The translations under genes were made by a program, and so were the position numbers. A model generated the notes under the pieces. The model searched no databases, was not told the origin of the DNA, and saw only the letters and a list, made by a program, of their open reading frames with translations. A DNA stretch of 21,998 bases from Saccoglossus kowalevskii (Eukaryota > Hemichordata > Enteropneusta > Harrimaniidae): positions 200,582 to 222,579 of the forward strand of contig NW_003135337.1 in assembly GCF_000003605.2 (NCBI RefSeq), given 5' to 3'. Shown here piece after piece: positions 1 to 11,083 of the stretch (the stretch's first letter is position 1; the number at the start of each line of letters is the position of its first letter).

Positions 1-555
1 CGTTTCAGTGAATAGCGCTACAATGTCGCCGTTTAACTTTTCTTACTCTTGGATATGTTGGCTTCATATCCGTATTTACATATTTGCAAAATTCTATTGC
101 GTTTTTTCACAAACCTTGCGCAAACCACCGGTATACTCTAACTTTAACACCAAAAAACGTGCTTGAAATTTGTGATTTTCGTAAAGAAAAAAAACTTAAT
201 GCAAAAAATAGAAATACGGATTTAAACTTCATGACCTTTGCTTCAAAACAGTGTAAAGTTTTTGATCGCATGATTGACTGTAGAGATGACAATTAAAATT
301 TTATTCACGTTAGTTAAATTATCAGCCCCGCTGATTTTCAGAATCACATGACGCTAAAACAAACAATGTTCACAAAATATTAATAGTAGGAAAATACAAG
401 TCAAGAGCTTTCTAAACATATATAGATTGTATGGTTTCTTGTAAAATTTATTCCGATTATAGGTGTTTACATTTTTCATGCAAAAAAACTATCCTGCTAC
501 CTTAAATGGCCTTAGTTTATTAACTTCCACATTCAGTTCACATCAAAACATATAA

Positions 556-758
556 TACTGTAAAATACTTTATTTTAGCTGGAATTCATTTTTGCTGAAA
601 AGACTTTCTGGGTGTTTTGTATGGAATATATTTTCACTCATTTTTGGCAAGTTGAATGTAAAATATAGGAAAAAAAGTATATTTGCTGGATTTTATTTTC
701 ACTGAATAATTCCTTCAGCAAAAATTAATTCCAAGCAAAAATAAAGTATTTTACAGTA
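556..758. mobile_element. MITE-like element with about 44-base terminal inverted repeats
   Basis: The left end (556-599) begins TACTGTAAAATACTTTATTT and runs on to TTTTTGCTGAA. The right end (714-758) is its reverse complement with only a few mismatches and a one-base length difference. Total length is about 203 bases with no open frame, so it is a non-autonomous inverted-repeat element. The outer TA at each end may be the target-site duplication, as in Tc1/mariner-like elements, or part of the repeat; the flanks do not decide this. Its TACTGTAAAATA..TTTATTTT tip resembles short elements widespread in marine invertebrate genomes (from memory). Confidence 0.8.
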
Positions 759-2370
759 CAAGAATTAGACAAAAACAAATTACATTTCTATTCATACATA
801 CTATTATTCTGTGAGCAAGAATTATGAATAAATTCAATAAAAATATTTAAAAGTTTAAATGATTGTTTAATTATGTTCAAATCAATTATGAAACTATGAA
901 ATGAAAACTATGGTGGCTTGGCATGAATACATAAAGTTCCTAGAAAGGTAATTTCAAATTTCATCAAGCACACCTTAAAAAAAGTCTTAATGTACATGCA
1001 TTAATGTGAAGGTTAGAGCTTGCAGATTTATATAGTTTGATACTAAAAATGACTGTAAAGCGTACAGTAGCATGGGAACCTTTTGACTTGGCGTCTTTTG
1101 TAACAAGACACTGTAATAGGCATGTTTACTTGGCGCCAATACATAGCAGACAATTTAATAGGTATAGGAAAGAGTACTTTGTTGTAAAACCAGTGGGAAT
1201 TCAAGAAAAACTTGAGATGTTCAATGTTGCTGTCAGTCTTCATTCCCAGAATGTAAGCCATTGCATTGTTAACTAAATAGGCCCAGAATGAAATCAGAAC
1301 ATTTCCACCTGAAGTGCCTACCACAACATTCTGATAAAGGAATTTAAGGATTAATGTGGTTAACAAAGTATGTTAAATATTCTGAGCTTTTTGATAACAG
1401 TGCTTATTAAGTCTAGATAACCTGTGATGCAATTATACAGAGTTCTATACAATTCTATTAGTCGCATAAATTTTATTCCATATTCAGAAATTACACTTTA
1501 TAATAATACAGAAAACAACTAAAACCCCTCAGTAGGATTCTTGTTCTTAATCTGAATTATCAAAACCTGATGTAGAGATAAATCTTTGTGAAATCATGTT
1601 TTAAAGTGCCAATCGATAAAATTTAAAAGAATGTTAACATAAACATTCAAAATGTGCTGAAAATTGTCAGAAACAGTACGTACATATCGTGAGCACTTTG
1701 TGCAAATTCAGACCATCAAATATTCCACGTAATAGCCCCAAGACTTCAATAAAGCTATTGGAATAATATCAAGGTGCACTGTAAACACGCCAGTGAGATT
1801 TCACAGAACTCACAGTATCAGTATGCAGCTAATAAAGCCCATTGAGAATTTAGAAGTAACCAACACAGCAGACAACAGTTCAACTGAGGACAGTTAGACT
1901 AGACAATTCCCTGAAGAACTTGGATGCTAACATAGTTGCTAATATTAGTACTGTAGATACGGAAATGGAAATTACAGAGTTTTGATCATTATTACAATTC
2001 AACTGTAACTAATTGAAACCGAAACAATAATTTCTGAATGGGCTAGCTGTATATCACTACTATGCAGACATGTCCACCCACTATAAAATTGACAGATTTT
2101 ATGGTTATTGGTAATAAATTATTACATTAAGAGTCAATAAAATATACGAGTTTCCATTAGCACAATAAAACCACAAATGACGAAAATTAGTTTTTGCTAA
2201 AATTTTGGATGTGAATTGTTAAATAAACTAAGGGGTTCAATAGGTTGAGGATTTGTAGGGCAGGTGTATTTTGACTTACCTGAGGGGTTCTCAAAAAGAC
2301 ATTGCAAACCAAGATAACACGACATTTGAATATACAACCGTTCAAGACCCAAGTAAAACCAAACATAAAG

Positions 2371-2554
2371 TACCGTAAAATCTGTATTAGAAGCCGCATC
2401 CCTAATAGAAGTCGCACCCATTATTTTTGAATAATTGAGAATCAAAAATTCATCATTTCTCATATGTGTAGGTGCTCTAATAGAAGCCGCATCCCCTCTG
2501 TTGCATTGTACCATTTTAATAGAAGCCGCAGCTTCTAATAAAGATTTTACAGTA
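2371..2554. mobile_element. MITE-like element with internally repeated TAATAGAAGCCGC motif
   Basis: The left end reads TACCGTAAAATCTGTATTAG followed by AAGCCGC. The right end, reverse-complemented, reads TACTGTAAAATCTTTATTAG followed by AAGCTGC. The arms match over about 27 bases with few differences, and the element is about 184 bases long. The inner arm motif is repeated inside in the same direction: near 2386 (ATTAGAAGCCGCATCC), 2403 (TAATAGAAGTCGCACCC), 2478 (TAATAGAAGCCGCATCCCC) and 2519 (TAATAGAAGCCGCAGC). No coding capacity is evident. The minus-strand frame of 162 codons that crosses it is a by-product of these repeats and has no protein-family features. Confidence 0.75.
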
Positions 2555-3672
2555 ATAATTATACTTGCACTGTGACATAAGATACAACAAAGAACAAGAT
2601 ACATGATAAGATTCTCAAACGCCAGCAGGTAAAATACTGATTGAAGAAAACTGCAATATCTTATCAGCAAAATTGTTGATAACACTCATTTCCATGGTAA
2701 CCAACTACTTGCTTAAAAGCTTTCCATCAAAAATAATGTACATTTCCTACCATTATAAAATGAAGTGAGATTAATCAGTAACCTGCGAAAACTGCAAAAA
2801 ATATCTCCACAAACATGTTTCAAAACATTTGGTACCAGAAAACACAATTGTAAATATCCACCTTTGCATGTCCTCATGCCCTATTCTTTTTCACTGATTG
2901 GTGGCATCATTTCAAAACACCTAAGTGAGCTCAATTCTCTGACACATATTTTGAGAAAGCTAGGTGGGCTTTCACAGATTTTGTCTTGTAGATAATTCAT
3001 GAAAACCCTGCTCATGCTTTAGTGCTCAGTGTGTTATAGGTTACAATATGACATCACCTACTCCACTGAATGTACGAGTATATGAAATGTCGACATAACC
3101 ATATAACGTAACAACTGTTAACAACTATAATCTCAATCTCTCTGTGCAGTATGTGAGAATTTTACTGGGCTGGATCTTCAAACTGTGGCCCGGGGTGTAT
3201 TAAAGGAAAGATGGCGACGAGATTTCAGTATGCAAATCGCACTACATGATGATGTATTGGATTTGAATACTCTGCGAAATTGATACACTCGATAATCAAA
3301 ATGCATTATTTTTATGTTGAATACCACCGGGCAGATTTGTACATATGGAATAAGATTTTGATGTTAGTTTATTGATGAGCATCATTTCAGCGTAATTCTT
3401 GTCTAAAAGTTGACGAGAAGGCACATTTTAAAAAGCTATTAGAGTCTTACAAATGACTATCAAGTGTTAGTCCAAACTTCTACTGACAATAGGTCCTTTC
3501 AAGGCAGACAATGGTGTAGGTAAGAAGTTAGTACATTGGCGTAACACCTCTGATAACATTCGTATACACAGCAAACTAGAGCCAGACCATTCAAATGACA
3601 TTTTCTATGGCACACTCATGCAATCCCAAAGATTGTGCTTTAATGCTTTGAGTGACCATAATTTGGTTGTTT

Positions 3673-3688
3673 CACACACACACACACA
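3673..3688 (+). repeat. (CA)8 microsatellite
   Basis: Eight uninterrupted CA units, followed by an A run. This is a simple dinucleotide repeat inside intron 2. Confidence 0.95.
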
Positions 3689-4095
3689 AAATTAATATTT
3701 CTTCAAAAAATTTAATCAAGACCTGTAACTGGCGGAAAATAATATAATATTTGGGCCAAAATTGTTAAAAAAAATTATAGAAAATTCAATAAATTTAGCA
3801 AAATATTGAAGCCAAAATGTTGATGGGAAAAATGTTACCGGGTAGTATCGAAAGTGTTACTCATTCATATTCTGTACACAATTGTAAGACTTTTTTTTAA
3901 AATGCCTCATTCATCTACAGTTATCACGGTTTTGGAAACAGCTTTTGTATGCCAAAAAAGATTATAACTGTCAGCCACAAGAAAAGATTGAAAGGCACTT
4001 TAAACTGTCACATTTACTGTCATGTATGAAAAACAACCTGAATACAAAGAGTTGTAAATCTCATGAGACAACAATCAAGTTCAATGTTTATCACA

Positions 4096-4138
4096 GGTAA
4101 TTGATGCTGTTACAGACATGCATGTGTCATCAATTACC
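4096..4138. repeat. Perfect 11-bp inverted repeat (hairpin)
   Basis: GGTAATTGATG at 4096-4106 is exactly reverse-complemented by CATCAATTACC at 4128-4138. A 21-base loop separates the arms and itself contains ACATGCATGT, a palindrome. No element ends or T-run follow, so no function is assigned. Confidence 0.7.
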
Positions 4139-5606
4139 ATGGAAACCATATCCCTTATAACACATCGTTCAGCTGACACATTTCTTGAAATGCTTCAGGG
4201 GAGAGAAATGTAGATAATATAATCAAACAACTGTTACTATGGTAGCAGTGCAGTATTTGACATGACTACAACTTGCATTTTCACATTTAATAATTTCATA
4301 CAAAACAGACAAATGAATGCTTTTTTACATTTCTACCTTTGGTGACCTACATTAAATTGTTTAAATATTGATCGCATGATTTATGAACTAGTTTGAAGGT
4401 TTGAACTGATGGTTTAAAACGCTGTCATTTTTCCTGCCAAAATTTTGGTACAACATTTTTATGTATTTTCTTTTAAAAAAATTTGGAAAATTTTACATGA
4501 AATGGGTAAAATTTTCTATCAGCTACGGGGAGTGATCAACATTTTGAAGAAAAAAATATTAATTTTGTGATTTTTTGACAAAAGTTGACTAAGCATTTAG
4601 GTTTGTGTGATGTTATATATTGGTACCCTAGATATATGTGGTTACAGCAATCATAGGTACATTGTAGCCATCAGATAAAATAAACCACACGCACTCCACC
4701 ATCTCAATCATACATGCATACATTCGCGACACAAGGGGAATATACTTTTCAAAAGAATAGCGCTGATCAAGGATGCACTTTCATTCCATTTTAAAGCGAA
4801 TGAATACAAGTAATGAGCCCACATATTTCACAATCATTGGACATGACAGTACCATCTCCATTCACAGTATTCAGTGAACAAAAGATGTACGATTCAAGGC
4901 CAGGTTTGACAACACTCTGACAATCCTTGATATTTCACGCACATGAGGTACATTAGAATGTAAGAAGACAAGACACCAATTGGGGGTAGGGGGAGGGGCA
5001 AAGCCATAATCCATATTACCTAAAGGGTTGATATAAGAAAAAATCAAAACAAAAAATAGATGTGTCACATTATGCATCATTTTGGAAATATCACATATCC
5101 GGTATAAATGAGAAACAACTTTTTTGGGGGGGATGTTTAATTGTAGATTAATCATTTTACATGGCAGTTACATGCAAGTACAAGCGATTGTGGATTATTT
5201 AAATTACAAATTTCGTGCATAAATATGAATTGATTTGTCAAATTCATTATGCTGCAAATCAACTTATTATAAAAATGTTTGAAGATGCTTTTTAAATTAT
5301 TTGAAAACTACAAGTTATTAAATAACAAACATTCGATACTTAAAAGCTGCAAAAGTTTCACATTATAGTCACTATAGTATGTACAATGTATATATATACA
5401 AATTTCCTCTATTAGTGATATATGCCATATGATAATACAATATTGGTGATGTGAAAGGGATACCCACACCTTCCTGTGGAGACTGGCCTTCAAATATGTC
5501 ATTAATACTACTATAATTGACTACAGTAAGGACAATCAGACAGTTGTACATATTAGACCACACATTGTTATTAAAGGACAGCATTGCTGTGCAAAAATGT
5601 TAAAAT

Positions 5607-5672
5607 TTCATTTAAACAAACAATGTATTTTACACGCGTTGTATGTGTCGCCATGGGTACCATGTGTGGCTA
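5607..5672 (+). repeat. Dispersed direct repeat, copy A
   Basis: This segment, with TTAAACAAACAATGTATTTT followed by ACACGCGTTGTATGTGTCGC and CATGGGTACCATG, is closely similar to 8603-8665 in the same orientation. The homology fades on both sides. It is probably an internal part of a dispersed repeat family; no terminal repeats or target-site duplications are visible to classify it. Confidence 0.6.
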
Positions 5673-6539
5673 CTACCAAACCTTGAAGGTGACACTCTGA
5701 AATCATTCAATTACTTTGGAACAACTTTCAATTTTTATTTTAAAATGTATGAATTAAAATCCATTGGGCGGAGCAGCACTTGAAGCTGCAAGTCTCTACA
5801 GCTATTATGTGAAATGTTTGAAGCTGATGAGAATAGAGTATGCACATATTGCAGGAAACATTCAAAGAATCACCCTTGTTCAGTGTAACAAAATTCAGGA
5901 CTGAGCTCCAACTTTCCAAATTCAAATACTCGGACAGGCGGAAAATGATTGGATTTTTTTTATATATATAAATTAAAATTCGAACATATATATTTCAAAT
6001 AATAGTCCATAAACCACAACGAAGTTTTAGCAAATACCACAGGGAACACCTGTATAACAGGAAATAAGTTAACCAACCAATAACGGCCGTAAATCGAAAG
6101 CTACAAAGTAACTCTACATCGTGAGACCAGAATGCATGAATCATTTGGTTTCATATCAATGCAAACAATATTCAAATTCATAAATATTTAATAACTATAG
6201 CAAGTTATTTAAATGATTTCACAGTGGCATGGAATGTACATTGTATATTTTAAAAATATTTAAATTAAGTGTATACAAATCATGTATGTCTATTTGAAAG
6301 GTTCCTCGTTCATATATCAACTACAGTTATGAAAGCTTTCATAGAATCTGACAATTTTTACAACCTGATATAAACAAATGTGCTACAACAATCTTAGGCA
6401 CTAAGCTCGGGAAATGTAATCTGCCTCATGATTTTAGGCACAATCTATTTGGAATAGTTACAGTAGTGATTCTATATAAATAAATATTACTTATTTTGAC
6501 CATAGAAAAAATTGATAATTTATATATGTGCCTGTGCTA

Positions 6540-6559
6540 CTAATAGAGCAAATACGGTA
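6540..6559. repeat. Possible single end of a MITE-like element
   Basis: The 20 bases CTAATAGAGCAAATACGGTA read on the other strand as TACCGTATTTGCTCTATTAG. This has the TACCGTA tip and a CTATTAG similar to the arm of the 2371-2554 element. No matching opposite end was found within a few hundred bases, so it may be a truncated copy or chance. Confidence 0.3.
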
Positions 6560-7535
6560 TATACGACTTGCCATGCAATGTGGTAAAAGGCCTTGAAAAA
6601 AAAAAGCTGTGTTATGGTACTGTAGCGGCCTCACAAGAGTAGGAAACAGGTTTAGGGTTTTACAGAGGTGATAGATAACGACAAATGACAATAAATATCT
6701 TTCCACACATACCAGTAACAACCAAAATTAGACAGAGCAAAAATTAGATTTTAAAGGATAAAAATAATAAATAAACATGATAAATAAAAAATTAGACTTT
6801 TCACAAAATCCAATTATCTGATATTAATAATAAATTGTATATTTAGCTTTCAGACCCAAGAAAATAATCACATACATCAATTGAATCTACTGGAAATCAA
6901 TTCAATATTGGTTACTTTCACAGTGATGGTAAAGCCAATCATCTTGATATCATTGACTTATGGGTATGAGTACACCCCTATTATATCCAGAATACGACAG
7001 ATTTTTTAATAATCACAATAAGTATGAGGTGGTTGTGAGCATACCGCGAAGTATGCACAAAGACAGTGTTTTGTATCAATGCAAAATATGGTGTAAATTT
7101 GTATGATTGCGAACATATTCCAAATTGCTTTATGAGGAATGTTAAATTCTATTGTTTTCAGCGCCAGGTGTATTATGATTACTTTTCATCACACAATCAG
7201 ATAGCACCATTATCTAAACTACACATGATTGCATCTCAGCTAAATTACTGTATATTTTCGCAGATATGTAGATTTTTTCAGATTTCAATATTAATCTCTC
7301 CGATTATCGCACCAGTTGGACGCACAGCTGTTTAGTTCAGGCTCGTGTTGATAGGAAAATATTTGTACGATCACATAGGTTTTATCGACATAGAATTTTG
7401 TAGGTTAGTTATGAATGAGGTAATAAATTTTATAATATTGTTAATTTATACCAAGATCCATCCAACAAATTGATTTCTGAGAAAGCCATGTTGATAATTT
7501 TGGCAATATCAAAAAATTTTCCTGAAAAATATTGA

Positions 7536-7550
7536 TTTTTTTTTTTTTTT
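7536..7550 (+). repeat. Run of 15 T
   Basis: An uninterrupted T tract. On the minus (gene-sense) strand this is an A15 tract, which could be the tail of an old retroposed sequence, but no recognisable body lies next to it. Confidence 0.9.
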
Positions 7551-8602
7551 AGATCGTTAACGAACAGCCTCATGGTAGGTTTAATTCCCAGGGAATTGCC
7601 AAGTGTTTATGTCAGAGGATCATCTTCATGAAATTTACAAGAAGTGCATCTCCAAAACAAGCATACATAAACTAATAATTGCATTCATAGTATGCTGGAT
7701 CATTAAAATATGAATTACATGTATTTTAATTATTACAAACAAACTGAGCATATATGATATTCTAAAATTACTTCAAGACCCAATTCTACTGAATTGAAGC
7801 GTCCATGGCTAGAGCATTTAATAAATGAATCACAATTCCACAGATTAAACCAAAGTAATCACTGAGTGGACTCAAAGATGAGCAAGGTCATAACCTGAAA
7901 GTGAACTGCAAGCAAACATACTGATATGTCTTCCCATCACTTACTTGTGATTCATTGAAAGATGATATCTCTAACAGACAATATCATCCATATGCAGAAA
8001 ACATGTCTGAGTAAGCTAACAGACTCGTAGTACCAATCAAAATAACATGTTTGAAAACAAAAAAAATAATATCAGATAACCATGTATGTGCATTGTTCTC
8101 AGAATCTTTCATCTAAGCCACGATATTTGTATGTAAAAATTTTTTACAAGACAATAGATTCAATTAATATCTAATTCATATGTAAATTAGGCACAGGGCT
8201 TGCACATTTCCTGGAAAGAAAAAACTGTATTTATATACATATTGTAGCATCTTGCATTATGCATGCAGGCACTTATCTTTGCTTATAAACACAGCCATTA
8301 ACTAATTACTAAATAGAGTAACTAGAAGCAGATGATCCATTATAGTATGTATGTACTGGAAGACGATGAATTAAAGACGTGCACTAATTAAGCAGACATC
8401 TAGGTGCATGTACAGTTGAAAATTGAACAGCTGAGGTTTTCATGAATGTGTATGTACAATACAATGTAGAGGGTATAACTGAATATAAAAATGTTGCAGT
8501 AACTTTAAGGGCTTGCTGATATATTACTAAGTGTCTTCACTTTACATGAAAGTGTCAATACCAGTTAGACCCAGAAAACTAAAGCGCGGTGGTCGTGTTT
8601 GA

Positions 8603-8665
8603 ATTTCATGTAAATAAACAATGTATTTCACATGTTGTATACGTCGCTATGAGTCCCATATCGAA
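8603..8665 (+). repeat. Dispersed direct repeat, copy B
   Basis: This is the second copy of the repeat at 5607-5672: GTAAATAAACAATGTATTTC, then ACATGTTGTATACGTCGCTA, then TGAGTCCCAT. The following bases (GAACAGAACGCGACACGACG) are CpG-rich compared with the surrounding intron, which hints at an inserted sequence longer than the part shared with copy A. The 61-codon frame that starts at 8589 lies on this repeat and is not a gene. Confidence 0.6.
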
Positions 8666-10332
8666 CAGAACGCGACACGACGACTGTCGCCCTTTAAATA
8701 TACAATGTGTACACCATCCCAGTGTCACTCAGTTTAAGGAGGTTTTGACCAAGTGGTATGTCATCATCTTCTAGCTGTTTTCATTGCTATGGATTATTTT
8801 CTTGAGGACACCAAAAAAGGAAAGATACGAATCACTATACAATTTTTCATCAAACACGATCAGAAATGTATCGTCATTATTTGCATTTTTGTGTTGGTTT
8901 CCATGGTGATATTATTTTTTCATATCTTGTAATTTTGCTTGGTGACACAGGATGACACAGGAGGATATACATCATAATATTATTTAATTATTTTAAAATA
9001 TTACCATTTAATTTATTTATTTTCCAGTTTTCCATTATAAACACTCAAAAGTTCTTGCCCATAATGCAATTATGCTCAGAAGTGCAAGATATGAATTCAG
9101 CGTGATATGAATACACAATACAGCTTCAGTATTCCTTTTCTTTGCCAATGCTTCCAGGTGACACGAGAACCAGAAATTGTCAACACAGGCTGCTGTACGG
9201 AATTTCAACTACACATAAATGAATAAAGTATTCAGAATATCTATGATGGAGATTTAATACATTTATATAAAATATAAATAATACACTTTGTATATTCAAT
9301 AACATTTGAGACATAATATGAAAGCAATTTCTGTTGATTATTTCTTATCCAATTGAAAGTAAATTTTTCCCGTCACAATGTGCAACATTTTTCAATTTTT
9401 TTGTATTTTTCTATAATTTTTGGGTTAATTTTAGACCAAATGGTCCAAACAGGTATTGATCAAGGATTTTGCAAAAATATGAAGAAGATTGGGTGGGTTT
9501 ATTTTGTGAAAATTAGATGATTGCAGTTAACTTAAAATAGTTATATTGTATATTCAAGATAGTTTTGACTTCTACATTTTTCTGTAATCTTTCAAGTCTA
9601 AATCAATAATTGTCACATTCATAAGTTTATGCCTTCACAATTGTTTTCATAATTTTTATAAAAATTCTGAATAAGAATTTGTTAGGAAAAATAGCCCTCA
9701 AAAAATGTAATCTACTTAATATATAGCACCCATAATACTGACCATCCCCCTACTAACCACTACATTGTATGATTAGACAAAAATCAAAATATATATGCAA
9801 ATTAGGTAATTAATATGCATACATTTGTACTGAAAATAAATCAATTTAACATTTGTACAAAGGCAGATATACAGAGCCAGACAGCAAGCATTTTTTAGTA
9901 CTTGAGTGTCAATTTTGGGTCAGCAGAATGACAGCTAAAACGATCATCAAATCGAATTAGATAGCTATAAACGACAGTACTGAAAATAACATTATCACGA
10001 GTTTTGACACCCCTGTTTCAGCGATGACTCATCCAAAGTCATGTGATCAACCATTGTAATCTCTCAGACCAAGACATTTGTCTTTTCCAGAAATAAACCT
10101 TGCATATACAATATTAACAGGATATTAATTGCTTTCGTATTCACAGATTAATCCCTCAATATTGCTATATTGAAATATTTAATATTGCAAGAAAACCAGA
10201 ATCATTAAAGAAACAACTCAAATGCAATGAATAATAGATGAAGTTGTAATCAACAACGTATATATAGATTTAAACACAATACATCGTTAAATTTTCATTG
10301 CATGTCTGTGGTCTGGGAAATTGATGGGGTAC

Positions 10333-10358
10333 GCAATGACTAAAATCACTGTCATTGC
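10333..10358. repeat. Perfect 8-bp inverted repeat (hairpin)
   Basis: GCAATGAC at 10333-10340 and GTCATTGC at 10351-10358 can pair around a 10-base loop. It lies in intron 2, about 620 bases downstream of the exon 2 donor. It may be chance. Confidence 0.5.
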
Positions 10359-10984
10359 AATGCCTGTCTAATTGGACCCCAGTCAAATTGTCGCTGCTGG
10401 TAAATGTATTCGCTCTTTTTTTAACATGTATGATTCATGAAAACTTGTCTCATCTGAAGTCTAAATCATTTATATCAGTTTTATGCAACCATTTATCTAT
10501 AATGGAAAATGGTCTGTAAATATTTGTGTTCATGTTAATCAACCCATTACAAATTTGTTTTGGAACTATATCTCCATAGCCGAGTTAAGCCAATAAAATG
10601 CTTGTACGTGTATTAATAGGTGTGTGTGTTTACATCTGATATGTACATTGTTCACTGCTTGCTGAGCTGAAGGCTCTCAACAATTGAACCAGCTTATGAA
10701 TTCTCAGATTTAGCATGTCTATTCAACTTGGCGATGATCATGTGTCTTACAAACCTTTGGGAGGTGATAAATTCGACGTTCTACGAAACACACCTTATTT
10801 TGATGGAAAGGGTTGTAAAAATCCAAAGATGACAATAATTTTGAAATACAGTTTCATATCAACACACAGAGAATTGGTTAATACTCGTATGGATGGCCTC
10901 AGTGACCAAAGATGAGACAGAGTGGCAGATATGTTGCCATGCCAGCAAATAGAGGAGGAAATGCAGACAATATGATGAACTTAC

Positions 10985-11083
10985 CTCCCCATAGTTATGT
11001 GACAATATCACTTGATTGTTTTCAACCTTCTCAACTCTTGCTGCTTTAACCTGCTTATTGTCATGCAGCCACACATGGTTGCC
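10985..11083 (-). CDS. Second coding exon of an unconventional myosin (class X-like), N-terminal SH3-like subdomain
   Basis: This 99-base exon encodes 33 residues, from GNHVWLHDNKQ to LSHNYGE. The acceptor on the minus strand is a pyrimidine-rich tract ending TTTCCAG, and the donor is GAG followed by GTAAGT. Both are strong, and both junctions are phase 0. The G-x-x-VWL opening, the run of alternating small and basic residues with a central Val-Glu, and the closing hydrophobic strand plus Tyr-Gly-(Glu/Gln) match the small beta-barrel (SH3-like) that precedes the motor domain in many myosins. Spacing and motif order are closest to class X as I remember it. Classes VII and XXII start similarly and cannot be excluded. 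Myosin motors hydrolyse ATP to move on actin; class X acts in filopodia. The expected next exon (Thr/Gln-rich stretch, then the His-Pro motif and 'IYTYIG') is not visible to the left. The reading frame runs past both splice sites into non-coding-looking sequence, which supports the exon limits. Confidence 0.68.

Larger units (their letters stand above)
1..10984 (-). other. Probable intron 2 of the myosin gene, open at the window edge
   Basis: Everything to the left of the GTAAGT donor at 10979-10984 appears non-coding. I looked on the minus strand for the next myosin exon (His-Pro motif, 'IYTYIG', 'VNPY') and did not find it, so the intron probably continues beyond position 1. It contains two MITE-like elements (556-758, 2371-2554), a CA microsatellite (3673-3688), a hairpin (4096-4138), a direct repeat pair (5607-5672 and 8603-8665), a lone element end (6540-6559), a T tract (7536-7550) and a small hairpin (10333-10358). 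Within 759-2370, 2555-5600, 5680-8600 and 8670-10980 I see only AT-rich sequence with short chance frames. A small exon with weak motifs could have been missed. Confidence 0.45.

Noticed and set aside
2197-2685. 162-codon minus-strand frame and the GTAAGTCA donor-like site near 2272-2280
   Set aside because: The frame runs through the MITE-like element at 2371-2554, and its protein-like appearance comes from the repeated GCCGCATCC motif. No family features and no partner acceptor were found.
3477-3524. Apparent 27-base plus-strand mini-exon between CAATAG and GTAAGAAG
   Set aside because: There is no coding partner exon on the plus strand, and such acceptor/donor pairs arise by chance in AT-rich DNA.
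5372-5584. Minus-strand frame ending ILYYHMAYITNRGNLYIYTL, superficially like the myosin stretch leading to IYTYIG
   Set aside because: The key conserved residues (HEG, RY, IYTYIGSIL, VNPY) are absent, and the frame ends without a suitable donor. The likeness is due to Tyr/Ile-rich, AT-rich sequence.
6328-6343. Perfect 16-base palindrome TATGAAAGCTTTCATA
   Set aside because: Palindromes of this length are expected about once in an AT-rich window of this size, and nothing around it suggests a function.
7066-7335. 89-codon plus-strand frame
   Set aside because: It has AT-driven composition, no domain and no conserved motif. It is probably chance.
10715-10915. 66-codon plus-strand frame MSIQLGDDHVSYKPLGGDKF... 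next to myosin exon 2
   Set aside because: It has a balanced composition but no recognisable domain, no promoter or splice signals, and it lies antisense within the intron. The evidence is too weak to call it a gene.
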